A stretch of 64,000 nucleotides of DNA from Neobacillus sp. PS3-40 (GCF_030915485.1 NZ_CP133266.1:1116001-1180000); one strand, 5' to 3'; numbered from the stretch's first letter, positions 16,927-26,436 are shown. Made by a program: numbers and translations. Notes: generated from the sequence alone by a model not told the origin.

Positions 16927-19381
16927 ATACAGATAGGTAAGGGTTTGAAGTTATCGCTCCCTTTTCCCCCTGTTCACACCGTACATGCGACTTTCACCGC
17001 ATACGGCGTTCCAACTAATTCAATTTATTCTTTCTATGTGTAAGCAGACGAGTGTTAATTTTCCAATATTAGATTATCTCATTTTGACACTTTAGGCGTA
17101 ACTTATTTATCTTTTCCTTTTGCTTACTGGTAAGCTTTAAAGAATGTAACAGAGTTTCTATTTTAACCTTGTCTTTTAAATGAATTAGTTGATGTATAGC
17201 TTTATCAAGAATTATCAAGTTTGAATAGCTATCATCTTTTGAATGGTGATATGGGTTAATATGATGACAATGCCATTCGTTAATCCCTAACTCTACCCCT
17301 AGTATGGCACACTTGCCATATTGGGCGATAAATTTACTAATCCTGTTGTCATTGTATTCGATAGTTCGGTTTGGAATGTAGTTTCTCATGATGTAAGAAA
17401 GCATAGTTTTATCAATTGCCTTTAAGCTATTGTGTATTTTTGCTCTACCTTCGGCGGTAAAATTACAAGTCGTTTGTGAAAAACAGAGTGTTGTTTTCCA
17501 CCGTTGGGCATGGATAGGCACAAAGACCATTTGTTGTATCTTAAATAGTTTAGCCTTATAACCCTTGTATCTTTTCTGTAAGGTCTTTGTCATATCATGA
17601 AAACTTGCCTCGGTTCTAATGTTCTTTAGCTGATTATATAACGTTTTGCGTAGATGAGCGTTTAACTCATTCAGATTAATAGTAATTTGAGTGGCGACAG
17701 AGTAATAGTTTTGGATTCCCATGACGACGGTATTGAAATTCCAAACAGTCTGAATGCAAGGCTTTTCTTGACTACTTTTATAGCTTCCTTAATCTTTTGG
17801 AAGGCGTTTGCTTTAGCCTTCTTCGACATATCGGACCTTGCTACATAACCAAATCTTGTTTTTCCTTTCCTTACGGCTTTTATTGAGAAACCAAGAAACT
17901 CGGAAGAGTTTTTCTTTAGATTAATTACCTTCGATTTTTCCTCACTTGTTTCCAAATGAAGCCTATTCTTCAAGAAGTCTTTCAATGCGTAATTCATTTT
18001 TATTGCATGTGACCTAGTTCGGCACATTACCTTAAGATCGTCCGCATAACGGACGATGAAGCACTCTTTCAAAGCTGTTTTCTTCAGAAACTGATACTTA
18101 CTGCCATTCGTGGAGTAAGTATATCTGCTTATAAACGTTTCCCATTGGTCACTAACCCACCAATCCAATTCGTTTAATACAATGTTGGATAATAACGGTG
18201 ATAGAATACCTCCTTATGCAAAGCTTAGCATAAGCCCCCTTGCGGTGTCCCAGTATCTGTTTTGTACTTCTTACCTTCCTCCATATATCCACCTTTAAGA
18301 AACCTATTAATTATTCTTAATAGGTTAGGGTCGGTGATTCGTAGTTTTAAGAACTCCATCATCCATTTGTGATCAACATTGTCAAAGAAGCCTTTGATAT
18401 CTACATCTACGACATAATTAACTGTTTTCTTTTCGATATAGTGATTAAGTATTTTAAGAGCGTCGTGGCAATTACGACATTTGGACGGAATCCAAAAGAA
18501 CAGTCTAGAAAGTCATTTTCATAGATGGTATTTAGTATCTTTGTAATGCCTTTTTGTACAATCTTATCTTCGTGTTCCGGTATTCCCAGTGGTCTTTTCT
18601 TGGTTGAATTGAGCTTTGGAATATACATTCTTCTTACGGGAACAGGGCGATAACTTTTGCTTTTAAGCCTACTTACTAAGTCTTCTATGTTTTCTTTTAT
18701 ATTTTCACTGTACTGTTCCTTGGTAGTACCGTTGATCCCAGTCGCCTTCTTATTCGGTAACTCAATATGACATTGAGCGAGCGAATGCTCATTAAGTAAA
18801 TGCGTAAGAGATGTAAATTTCATTTTAGGATCAGATTTTGATAATTCTGCTATCCTTAGTAGTTTTGTTTTCATTTAGTATGCCTACCTCTGGGTGTAGT
18901 AAATGTGTCCCTAATAAGGGTGATAACTGGTAACAGCCTTTCCTCCATCAGCATTACCCGACTTCATAGGTACTACGCTGCTATCCGACTCCCTACAACG
19001 GCATTTGGTTTTCCTTGCTTTGTATCGCTTGTAGACCATACTCTTCTAAATAAGAAAAGACCGGTAGGGTCTCCCGAGTTGCCGTATCATATCAATGTGT
19101 AACGTGCCAAGGTCTCTGACTCCAGAGAGGCTTTATCCATCTTGCCAATAACGAAGGATAAAATGTAGCTTTCTGTCTCAGTTAAAACATCAGCCCTCTC
19201 GAATGACTAACCTTATGGAGCTCGATCCCTTCAACCGCTTGGCTTTCGGCCCGCAACCTAACTGTCTACGCTTAAAGTTTAAAGTTACCTTTATCCCTCC
19301 AAGACTCGCTACGAGCGAATGGCTAGTTCTTACTCGACGGGAATCCCACCCGCTATATGATACGACCTTGCTCGTCCGCAC
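16927..19381 (-). mobile_element. group II intron copy 2, full length with degenerate ORF
   Basis: The 5' end GTGCGG is at 19381. Domain V (CGCCGTATGCGGTGAAAGTC and its pairing arm) lies at 16972-17014, followed by domain VI and the 3' end ACCTATCTGTAT at 16927. Joining the flanks restores TTTTATTG to AACTGCCCGTTAG, a complete array core site, so the intron inserted into the left arm of core 1 of unit 7. The encoded protein is broken (see 17069-18874). Confidence 0.85.
17069..18874 (-). pseudogene. group II intron reverse transcriptase/maturase with HNH domain, broken
   Basis: The N-terminal RT blocks (RPLGIPEHEDKIVQKGITKI, 18407-18874), the catalytic YADD block (IVRYADDLKVM, near 18040) and a C-terminal maturase and HNH part (HCHHINPYHH, near 17270) are all present but in three frames. 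The lesions are a frameshift after FGFRP (near 18470), a palindromic insertion in the GTPQGG motif (18212-18240) with a stop, and a frameshift near 17700. The intron would be immobile without help from another source. Confidence 0.85.
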
Positions 19382-19475
19382 AACTGCCCGTTAGTTGAAT
19401 AAAAAATAGCCGCCAAAATTGGCAGCTGGATCTTCAACTCTTGCACCCGTTAGCTTAAGAACAATTCTTCACAAT
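19382..19475 (-). repeat. array unit 7 (interrupted by intron copy 2)
   Basis: Right part of core 1 (AACTGCCCGTTAGTTGAAT), hairpin GCCGCCAAAATTGGCAGC, core 2 TTGCACCCGTTAGCTTAAG and the tail AACAATTCTTCACAAT. The left arm of core 1 (TTTTATTG) is at 16918-16926. It shares its middle with units 11, 25 and 30. Confidence 0.85.
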
Positions 19476-19533
19476 CTACTTATGCAAACAAAAGTTCAGC
19501 CCTCTTTAAAGTAGATATTATTTTCGATCTAAA

Positions 19534-20772
19534 TTATTGCAGTATGTCCAACGCTGTTTGGATTATAGAATCGGTTTTATTATAAACGTCTTCTCTGGTC
19601 AAGCACACTTGTATATCAGGCTGTATACCGATTCCCTCAAACTGATCACCATTCGGAAAAAACGTTCGAATCGAACCGATACCCAAACCTTTATCCTCCC
19701 CTAAATTGACGTATGCTGGTTGCCCAGTTGAACCATAGGTATCCTCGCCAATTATGATTCCTCGCTTATTGTGTTTAAAAGGCATCGTAAAGTCTTCAGC
19801 AGCTGAACCAGTATATTTGTCTATTAATAGGATGATTTGTCCTTTGTAGCTCTCCTTAAGGCTCTTTGGAGTTTGTTCCAATGGACCACATATTGTGTAT
19901 CTGAAGTTTTCTTGGAAGCTAATAGGCTCGTTCCCATATCGCTTATACATCCATTCAGGATGACTTGACCTGTCCATCCATGAATAATAATGTCTGTCCA
20001 TAAGTAGATCGAGAAGGTGGTGAGGTGTATTCCCTCCACCGTTACCCCGCAAATCCACGATTAACGACTCTGCTTCCTTAAATTGATGAACCAACCTTAT
20101 TGCTTCCTCTTCAAAGCGAGGGTGAATAAAACTTGGTATGCTTATATAAGCTACTTTGTTTTCTCTTATCCAGCGTCCTTCTGTGTTGACGGAGGATTTC
20201 TTTTTAAGGATCTTTTGATGTTGGTTAGCATCCAACCAGTGAATCTGATTACTTCGAGTTGTACCATTGCTATCCATATATTTAATTTCGGGGTTTTTAT
20301 CTTTTAAGAAGAAAGATAACATTTGTCCAGCTTTTATTTTTCGAGATATTTCCTTTTTAGCACCAATGTACTTGCCAATCCCCTCATACCAAACATTCAA
20401 AGGCTTTCCATCTATGGATATAATTAAGTCACCGTCAGTTAAATTTTCATCATATGAGTTTTTCACCATCCAACTATGTGAATTTGGTTCAGGAATGAAA
20501 TTGAAGTACCCATTTGGAGGCACTATTGCCAGATCGAAATAAAAGGTATGCCCATTCCGAAACCCACCAATTAGTTCCCACATTAATAAGGTAAAATCAT
20601 AATAAGATTCCTTTTCTGCAGCCATTTCAAAGAATGATGAGGTAATCGAAGGCAATTCTTCTTGCGTGATAACACTGTCCTCCCAGTGGACAAAGTAACG
20701 GTCAATATTTCTTATGGTTTCACTTATAATAAATAATCGTTGTTCCAGTGTAAGAAAACTGTTTCTTTTCAT
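19534..20772 (-). CDS. S41-family (C-terminal-processing type) peptidase
   Basis: The 412-residue protein has an N-terminal helical region, a PDZ-like middle (LTDGDLIISIDGKPL, about 112-126) and the S41 catalytic domain (about 215-395) with SLIVDLRGNGGGN and DKYTGSAAEDFT, where the Ser is the expected nucleophile, then GEDTYGSTGQP. There is no signal peptide, unlike typical CtpA, so it may act in the cytoplasm. The start follows AGAGGTG. Single-gene cassette. Confidence 0.85.
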   Translation of the reverse strand: MKRNSFLTLEQRLFIISETIRNIDRYFVHWEDSVITQEELPSITSSFFEMAAEKESYYDFTLLMWELIGGFRNGHTFYFDLAIVPPNGYFNFIPEPNSHSWMVKNSYDENLTDGDLIISIDGKPLNVWYEGIGKYIGAKKEISRKIKAGQMLSFFLKDKNPEIKYMDSNGTTRSNQIHWLDANQHQKILKKKSSVNTEGRWIRENKVAYISIPSFIHPRFEEEAIRLVHQFKEAESLIVDLRGNGGGNTPHHLLDLLMDRHYYSWMDRSSHPEWMYKRYGNEPISFQENFRYTICGPLEQTPKSLKESYKGQIILLIDKYTGSAAEDFTMPFKHNKRGIIIGEDTYGSTGQPAYVNLGEDKGLGIGSIRTFFPNGDQFEGIGIQPDIQVCLTREDVYNKTDSIIQTALDILQ

Positions 20773-20911
20773 ATAATTTCACCTCTTTTGACCAGTCCGT
20801 GGATAGTCAGCTATTCTCTCAGCCTCACTTATAATTGACTTTTCATTATAAATATTCTTTAAAAAGAATCCGAATCCTTCTTCAGCTAACCTGACCGTTC
20901 GCTTAATATTA

Positions 20912-21202
20912 TTATGACAAAAATGTATTATAAATTAATAAAATTATCGTACCAATCAATAGTAAAATATCACTAAAAACAACTTTATTATTTTTCCTGT
21001 TGTAGAGAAAAATCTTTGCTAAAAAGAATAACAGCAAAATCAATAACAATACTTGAATAATTAAAAAGATAACAACCTCTTTGGTAATGAAAGTCTTCAA
21101 TATGTAGAAAGATAATACAGATAAAACTCCAAGTACAAACTTGGTTCCAGATAACTTATCACGATTAAATAATAATTCCAATACAGCATTTTTTTTCTCC
21201 AT
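20912..21202 (-). CDS. 96-residue membrane protein
   Basis: Three hydrophobic helices (about 22-38, 42-65, 75-94) and a charged N-terminus. The ATG is preceded by AAGAAAATGG, a modest ribosome binding site. Unknown function. Confidence 0.55.
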   Translation of the reverse strand: MEKKNAVLELLFNRDKLSGTKFVLGVLSVLSFYILKTFITKEVVIFLIIQVLLLILLLFFLAKIFLYNRKNNKVVFSDILLLIGTIILLIYNTFLS

Positions 21203-21289
21203 TTTCTTCCCCCAATTTTTTAAATATAGTTATCATTTAGTGTTAAAGTTTAATTACTTATTATTTTTAATATTACGATTTTTTTGTCT

Positions 21290-21338
21290 AAAAAGCTCCA
21301 CTCCTCTTGAAGTAAAGCCCCCGTTCGTTTAAGTACAA
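21290..21338 (-). repeat. array unit 8, second core site
   Basis: ACTCCTCTTGAAGTAAAG, then CCCCCGTTCGTTTAAG and a TACAATCCTTCACATTC tail. It shares CTCCTCTTGAAGTAAAG with unit 3. The first core is not recognisable. Confidence 0.7.
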
Positions 21339-21354
21339 TCCTTCACATTCTTGT

Positions 21355-21642
21355 TTAAACTTGTTGTGTCCAAATTTTATATATGTCTTGACCATCTATG
21401 ATTGTTTTCTCTCTATGGATACTAATCTTTACATTGTTATAAGAAGCCCATTTAGGTAAAAAGTATTCTAAATAATTGATTACCTTTTCATCAGGAGTTG
21501 CATATCCAACATTCATCTTTCTGATTAAATACGGACCGAAATCGGGAAGTAACGCATCTGTCCATTCCTCCGCTTGTCTTTTCGAATCAAAAATACGATT
21601 ATCTTCTTCATAACTACCATTAATCCACACGATGTTCTCCAT
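21355..21642 (-). CDS. 95-residue hypothetical protein
   Basis: The ATG at 21642 with GTGGGTG upstream is used; the open frame extends further upstream into array unit 9 and is not coding there. The protein is soluble and contains DSKRQAEEWTDALLPDFGPY. Single-gene cassette, no family recognised. Confidence 0.6.
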   Translation of the reverse strand: MENIVWINGSYEEDNRIFDSKRQAEEWTDALLPDFGPYLIRKMNVGYATPDEKVINYLEYFLPKWASYNNVKISIHREKTIIDGQDIYKIWTQQV

Positions 21643-21748
21643 AGAATCACCCACTTTTTTGGAGTTAAGACAAATAAATGTAACCAAACCATAAATTAGT
21701 TTTAAATCAACACAATTTAATACATTATTCTTCAATGAAAAGATACAT

Positions 21749-21830
21749 TTCTTATTGAAGTAACCTGCCATGTTACTTGAAGAAGAAAAGTGCATTACTG
21801 GAATAACAGTAATGCATCCATTAGTTGAAG
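21749..21830 (-). repeat. array unit 9
   Basis: Core 1 has arms TTCTTATTGAAGTAAC and GTTACTTGAAGAAGAA around CTGCCAT. The 43 bp between the centres are identical to unit 33 (GTGCATTACTGG / CAGTAATGC), while both outer arms differ. Confidence 0.85.
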
Positions 21831-21859
21831 AGTGACACTTTTATTTGTTTCCACTTTAC

Positions 21860-22189
21860 TTAAGTATTTCTGAAGTAACTGTTTAAATAGCCGATAATAT
21901 ACCCAAGAAGTCCAACTAATAAAATATCACCCCCGTTGTTTAAGATATTTATGGATGTATGGTTCGACCTCAAGTTAAGTATGATGTCTAAAACTGAAGG
22001 ATTTATCAATTGAATTAGTGAATAAAAAATAATTGCTTGCCAACTGGAAGTCGTAGCATCTCTAAATATTTTTTTTTGTCGTTCATCACCCTGTCTTTTC
22101 CCTTTGCCATCACCCGAAAAATGCTTTGTAGACCAATTTAAAAATGTAATTACTAAGTACAAAAGTATAATCGCTACAATAAATTTCAT
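21860..22189 (-). CDS. membrane protein co-transcribed with an XRE regulator
   Basis: The 109-residue protein has an N-terminal helix (about 1-18), a charged loop (SGDGKGKRQGDERQKKIFRDA) and two further hydrophobic stretches (about 50-70, 86-104). It starts 24 bases downstream of the HTH gene, so the two form one cassette operon. Small membrane proteins paired with short XRE repressors are common in Bacilli; the function is unknown. Confidence 0.7.
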   Translation of the reverse strand: MKFIVAIILLYLVITFLNWSTKHFSGDGKGKRQGDERQKKIFRDATTSSWQAIIFYSLIQLINPSVLDIILNLRSNHTSINILNNGGDILLVGLLGYIIGYLNSYFRNT

Positions 22190-22213
22190 TTTTTTCTCCC
22201 CTTCACAATTTAC

Positions 22214-22414
22214 TTAGTCATATTTAAACAACTCATCAACGGTTGTATTTAGAACTCTGGCAAGCTTAAAAGCTAATTCTAAACTAGGGTCGTACTTGCT
22301 ATTTTCAATAGCATTTATGGTTTGACGTGTTACATTACAATATTTTGCAAGCTCTTCTTGTGAAATCCTTTTGCCTTTTCTAAGTTCCCCAATCATATTT
22401 TTCATTTCTTTCAC
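22214..22414 (-). CDS. short XRE-family repressor
   Basis: A 66-residue protein that is little more than one Cro/CI helix-turn-helix domain (ISQEELAKYCNVTRQTINAI), ending in NTTVDELFKYD, as in the YgzD-type single-domain regulators. The promoter region upstream (22431-22503) is rich in TGTAAAA / TTTTACA palindromes, likely its own operator. It is followed by a membrane protein gene in the same cassette. Confidence 0.85.
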   Translation of the reverse strand: MKEMKNMIGELRKGKRISQEELAKYCNVTRQTINAIENSKYDPSLELAFKLARVLNTTVDELFKYD

Positions 22415-22430
22415 CTATCCGTAGCATTAA

Positions 22431-22503
22431 ATGTAAAAAATGTTTTACATTTACATTGTAAAATATTCCAGTTAATATGTAAAACGTTTTTTACATTAAC
22501 TGG
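22431..22503. promoter_or_regulatory. tandem TGTAAAA palindromes upstream of the XRE gene
   Basis: ATGTAAAAAATGTTTTACAT and a longer dyad, CCAGTTAATATGTAAAA paired with TTTTTTACATTAACTGG, lie directly upstream of the repressor gene and probably overlap its promoter. Confidence 0.65.
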
Positions 22504-22517
22504 AACATTTTTTGTAT

Positions 22518-22550
22518 TCCTTATTGACTAAACCTCCCGTAATTTAAATT
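22518..22550 (-). repeat. array unit 10, degenerate core site
   Basis: TTCCTTATTGACTAAACC then TCCCGTAATTTAAATTAAG resembles core 1. A hairpin AAACAGTG / CACTGTTT follows at 22598-22633. Confidence 0.4.
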
Positions 22551-22597
22551 AAGCTTCTACAATAAATTCCACCATATATTTACTTAAAACAACGAAA

Positions 22598-22633
22598 AAA
22601 CAGTGCGATTTCAATTGTGAAATACACTGTTTT
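22598..22633. terminator. hairpin, possible terminator
   Basis: AAACAGTG / CACTGTTT stem with an 18-bp loop and flanking A and T runs, in the gene-free stretch 22415-22901. Confidence 0.45.
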
Positions 22634-22717
22634 ATAGTTACGTTTTCCCGTACGGGTACTCCAAAAGAGAACGGCTTAACTTAATCCATGAACCTCTTTT
22701 TGATTTTAATAAACTGT

Positions 22718-22871
22718 TCCTTGTTAAACTAAACTGCTTCTATAGTTGAATAAAAAATAGCCGCCAAAATTGGCAGCCGGATCTTCAACTCTTGTACCCC
22801 ATTAGTAAAAAAGCGACTGCTGTTAATGAGCAATCGCACCCGTTACTTTAAGTGTAATTGTTCACAAATAA
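22718..22871 (-). repeat. array unit 11, compound
   Basis: Core 1 (AACTAAACTGCTTCTATAG), hairpin GCCGCCAAAATTGGCAGC and core 2 (TACCCCATTAG) are followed at once by another hairpin (GCGACTGCT / AGCAATCGC) and a third core, CACCCGTTACTTTAAG, with the tail TGTAATTGTTCACAAAT. No gene lies between them. Confidence 0.8.
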
Positions 22872-22901
22872 AAGATAATGATTTTGAACCTTTTAAAATA
22901 A

Positions 22902-23682
22902 GGCTATGTTAAATGATTATGTTGATATTTGAATAAAACGAACTGTTGTTCTATAATGGTTATATAAAAAATGAAAAAAAATGATTGAAGGATATTCTTT
23001 ACGCAAGGCATCTGAGCTGATTGAAGTTCACTACGTTACCCTTTTCTATTGGCGGCACAAAATTTTATCCGCTTTGAAACAAACGGATTTTGACCAATTT
23101 TCTGGTATTGTTGAAATGGATGAAACCTATTTCCTATACTCTGAAAAAGGCAAACGAAATTTAAAAGGGCGTAAAGCTCGCAAACGTGGCGGTTCTTCTC
23201 AATTCCGTGGAATCAGTAGGGAACAAGTCTGTGTGTTGATTGCCAGAGACCGTCAAAAACTGACTTATTCAAAAGTGATAGGACAGGGACGTATTGTAAA
23301 ATCTCGCTTGGAGAAAGCAGTTGGCTCCAAGTTGTCCAAATCGAATACTCTTTGTACTGATGCGTGGCGGGCTTTTAAAACCTATGCAAAAGACAAGGGA
23401 TTGGAGCATTATCCATTCAAATCTGATGGGAAGGAACAGGTCAAAGGGCTCTACCATATCCAAAATGTCAATAACTATCATAGCCGCTTGAAAGGCTGGA
23501 TGGACCGATTTAATGGTGTGGCAACCAAATACCTCGACCATTATTTGAGTTGGTTTCAGTTCCTAGACCTAATCCGATTCCGCAATGATTCTACAACGGT
23601 AAGCAAAATGGTCATTGATAGTTGCTTATTAACTACCATTGCAACTTATGAAAGATTAAGATTATCGACATTTACCTTATAG
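22902..23682 (+). mobile_element. IS1595-family element, internally deleted, right end lost
   Basis: The left end GGCTATGTTAAATGATT and the following promoter-like stretch match the left end of the complete IS1595 element at 45294. The transposase frame begins directly at the MIEGYSLRKA motif, so the N-terminal zinc-ribbon part is deleted. No matching right inverted repeat was found. Confidence 0.65.
22981..23682 (+). pseudogene. IS1595 transposase lacking its N-terminus
   Basis: 233 residues of the ISXO2/IS1595 DDE-type catalytic domain: GIVEMDETYFLYS (first D), NTLCTDAWRAF (second D) and HIQNVNNYHSRLKGWMDRF. It aligns with residues about 115-356 of the transposase at 45385. It lacks a ribosome binding site and the zinc ribbon and is presumably inactive. 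A short fragment (PDDFPKHVIQFEFQMNIPW, about 23776-23848) downstream may be the rest of a passenger or neighbouring gene. Confidence 0.8.
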
Positions 23683-24018
23683 ATTTTCTCCTGTGATTTC
23701 TAACTGTGAGGTTGAGAAGTATTTGAAATATATAATGTGGTTTCGGAAATAAGAATTGAGGATTAAAGAGAAATTAGTTCCTGACGATTTCCCAAAACAT
23801 GTAATTCAGTTTGAATTTCAAATGAATATTCCTTGGTTGTTAGATTAATGGGATTTATTTTAATAAGTTTATAAAAGGCATGGCAAGAGTGGGCAACTTT
23901 TTTGTTGTTCCAATCAGTTGTCCCCTATTTAAAAATTTCTACAAATAAAAATAAGCTCGATGGCTCAGAATTAGGTTGTGCTTGATATAAGTAATTGAAT
24001 AATAAAGTAGAATTTTTA

Positions 24019-24279
24019 TTAGGTTGTAAAATAATAAAAAAGAAAAAGAAAAAGAAAATACATTACCCAAAATATCACTATATTAATAGAATATTGTCCT
24101 AATTTTCCTGTCAATTTTGAAAGAATGCTTAATAGTCGCTTTGAAAATAAGATGATTAAAAGAAGAAGTAAAACTTTAAAAATAAACAAGATTGGTAATG
24201 CAACGACTAGAGTAGCTAAAATAATCACAATCACTAAAAAAAAGAATGAATTTACAGATGTAGTTAACTCATTTTTCAT
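24019..24279 (-). CDS. 86-residue membrane protein
   Basis: The ATG at 24279 has GGAGG upstream and is preferred to 24300. Hydrophobic over most of its length, with helices at about 10-30, 33-50 and 66-84. Unknown function. Confidence 0.6.
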   Translation of the reverse strand: MKNELTTSVNSFFFLVIVIILATLVVALPILFIFKVLLLLLIILFSKRLLSILSKLTGKLGQYSINIVIFWVMYFLFLFLFYYFTT

Positions 24280-24526
24280 TTCTACAAACCTCCACTTCAA
24301 TTTTCATTATACCAAATCGTACAGTCCTTTAGGGAAATTTTACAAAATAATGTAAAAATTCAACCAATTAAATTAAATACCACCGTTTCTGTCCTTGATT
24401 TAATTTGATTATCAACAATATTATTTAACAGAGCCTAAAATAAAAATACTTCCGTAGTTTAAGGCTTGCACCTTCGTAATTATGTTCAATACCAATTTTT
24501 TCGAATTTAACAGAATTTGAAACTCT

Positions 24527-24820
24527 TTAGTCTCTAAAAGATAATCTTTCTTCTTTCAAAGCAGACCTAAGTTTCGGTAAAGAAGCTGGACCCATACCGT
24601 GAAATTTTAAAATCTCTCTTTCAGTATATGTTGATAACTTCTGTAAAGAAACTATTCCATTGTTTTCTAAGGCTCGTCTTGCAGGTGCGGATAGCGATGC
24701 AAGAAATCCATTTTCAGGCTTGCATTCTTGCTCACACCTCGGACAGGTTGGACAATCGCTACTTTTATAATATTTATGCCCCTTGTTACAGGTCTTTAAA
24801 GTTTTGATGGGAGTTGTCAT
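24527..24820 (-). CDS. zinc-ribbon protein with RNA-polymerase-alpha-CTD-like helix-hairpin-helix domain
   Basis: The 97-residue protein has an N-terminal zinc ribbon (TCNKGHKYYKSSDCPTCPRC, four or five Cys) joined to a C-terminal domain SAPARRALENNGIVSLQKLS ... KFHGMGPASLPKLRSAL. The latter matches the helix-hairpin-helix fold of the RNA polymerase alpha subunit C-terminal domain. It probably binds DNA or RNA polymerase. The start follows AGGAGAC. Single-gene cassette. Confidence 0.75.
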   Translation of the reverse strand: MTTPIKTLKTCNKGHKYYKSSDCPTCPRCEQECKPENGFLASLSAPARRALENNGIVSLQKLSTYTEREILKFHGMGPASLPKLRSALKEERLSFRD

Positions 24821-24886
24821 CTTAAAATGTCTCCTTTCATTATGAAATTTTCATATTAATAATTCGAGAACTCAGATGTGATTACC

Positions 24887-24932
24887 TTCTTGAACATAAG
24901 CCCCCGTTACTTTAAGTGTAATTCTTCACAAT
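24887..24932 (-). repeat. array unit 12, second core site
   Basis: TTCTTGAACATAAG then CCCCCGTTACTTTAAG and the tail TGTAATTCTTCACAATTAG. Confidence 0.75.
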
Positions 24933-24980
24933 TAGTTCGCTTAAAATAAGAAGCTACCGCAGCAGCCTCATATGAAAACA

Positions 24981-25907
24981 CTATTGCTTTTTTTGTTCAG
25001 TCCAATCTGAAAGGATTTCTTTAATAATTTCTGAAAGGACATCCACAGTTCTATATTCCTCATCCAAAGTGTTTTCAGTTCCACCAATTTCTAATAAAAC
25101 AGAGTTACCAAAAAGGTCCTGATTATAGGTATTTTGATTTGGTGGATTGTCTTTAACAATGACTCCTCTTGATAAGTGAGGATATTTTTCTTCAATATAT
25201 TTATGAAGCAGCTCCGCAAACTTCAAATTTACTCCGTAATTGAAACTGGCTTTGGATACTATAAATGCAATCCTAGGATAATCTTTTCCATCCAAATTAA
25301 TCGTTGTCTCACTTCTTTTTAGTGTATCTCTGTGTAAATCGAACACCATTTTGATTGACTTATTTTTCTTTACCGCATCTTTAAGTGGCTCTCTAGATAC
25401 TTTATATGATTCTCTGAGTGGTAATTTTTTTTGTTTTAGAATTTGCATGATATTGGTCTCATCGTGGATGGACTTAATACCACTCTTTTTTAATGATTGG
25501 CTTAATCTTTCACCGACTAATGTAATGTTTTTTGTCTCATGAAACGCTTCATTGGAGTCATTCGTTTTAGTTTCTGTGAAAAAAGATTCTAAATTGTGCG
25601 TCTGATATAAATATACTAGAGGAACTTGGCTGCTAACAGTTGGTGAGGATGCAGAATTTTTTTCTTGGTAAGTGTTAAGATTATTGAAAATTACTTCTTT
25701 ACCACCATAAAAGGTAAACCATGACAAGGTAATGGCACTTATTGCAAAAATGGTTGTAGCAACTGAAAATTTTTTTATTCTTCTTTTTATAGTTAATTTC
25801 CTAGCAGTTTGTTTTAGCTTATTAGATGTGGATGATACAAATTCCTCTCTAGGATTGAGTGGATATGCTTCTCTAATTAAATCAAATAAGTCTTTTTCAG
25901 TTTGCAT
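24981..25907 (-). CDS. membrane-anchored SpoIIP-type amidase with anti-sigma-like N-terminus
   Basis: About 308 residues from the ATG at 25907 (GAGGAGG upstream, 11-base overlap with the sigma gene). A cytoplasmic N-terminus of about 45 residues and one membrane helix (about 48-66) sit where an anti-sigma factor would have them. The outer part is a SpoIIP amidase/endopeptidase domain with VYLYQTHNLESF, VFDLHRDT and NSVLLEIGGTENT. SpoIIP cuts peptidoglycan during engulfment; here the domain follows an ECF sigma gene, so it may act as a wall-sensing regulator (inference). Confidence 0.8.
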   Translation of the reverse strand: MQTEKDLFDLIREAYPLNPREEFVSSTSNKLKQTARKLTIKRRIKKFSVATTIFAISAITLSWFTFYGGKEVIFNNLNTYQEKNSASSPTVSSQVPLVYLYQTHNLESFFTETKTNDSNEAFHETKNITLVGERLSQSLKKSGIKSIHDETNIMQILKQKKLPLRESYKVSREPLKDAVKKNKSIKMVFDLHRDTLKRSETTINLDGKDYPRIAFIVSKASFNYGVNLKFAELLHKYIEEKYPHLSRGVIVKDNPPNQNTYNQDLFGNSVLLEIGGTENTLDEEYRTVDVLSEIIKEILSDWTEQKKQ

Positions 25908-26436
25908 TTCCAATAACCTCCTCTGCATCCAATTTCAATTTCTTTTTAAGTTCTTTTAAGGCTCTGTGGTAATCAACCTTGACCTTTGACTCGCTACATT
26001 GAAGGATTTCGGATGTCTCTTTAATTGAAAATTCGTTAATACCTCTTAATATTACTACCGCCCGATAGTTTGGTTTTAACTTTGAAATCGCTTCGTGAAC
26101 AAGCCTTTTCATTTCGTTTTGTTCATATACTTCATTTGGTTCCTTTTCAGTTGAAACCATATGTTTAAAAAATCCATCCGTGAAGAGGGAAGAAAATTTT
26201 CTTTTCCGATAATAGTCAATTGCAACATGCTTTGCAATTGAAAATATCCAAGTTTTAAAGTTAACAATACTGTTAATGTTAGACAGGTTATTTAGGACTC
26301 GAATAAACACTTCTTGGGTTAAATCCTCAGCTTCGTTTTGATTACCAGAAAAACACATAAGGAAGCGATACACTTCTAAATAATAGCGATTATAGATAAT
26401 ATCAATCTGTGCCTCTAAATTTTCGTTATCAAACAA
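25897..26436 (-). CDS. ECF-type RNA polymerase sigma factor
   Basis: The 179-residue protein has region 2 (about 10-80, NEAEDLTQEVFIRVLNNLS with FKTWIFSIAKHVAIDYYR) and region 4 (about 115-165, FSIKETSEILQCSESKVKVD). It overlaps the SpoIIP-domain gene downstream; the two share one cassette ended by unit 12. It is distinct in sequence from the sigma factor at 12233. Confidence 0.9.
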   Translation of the reverse strand: MFDNENLEAQIDIIYNRYYLEVYRFLMCFSGNQNEAEDLTQEVFIRVLNNLSNINSIVNFKTWIFSIAKHVAIDYYRKRKFSSLFTDGFFKHMVSTEKEPNEVYEQNEMKRLVHEAISKLKPNYRAVVILRGINEFSIKETSEILQCSESKVKVDYHRALKELKKKLKLDAEEVIGNAN

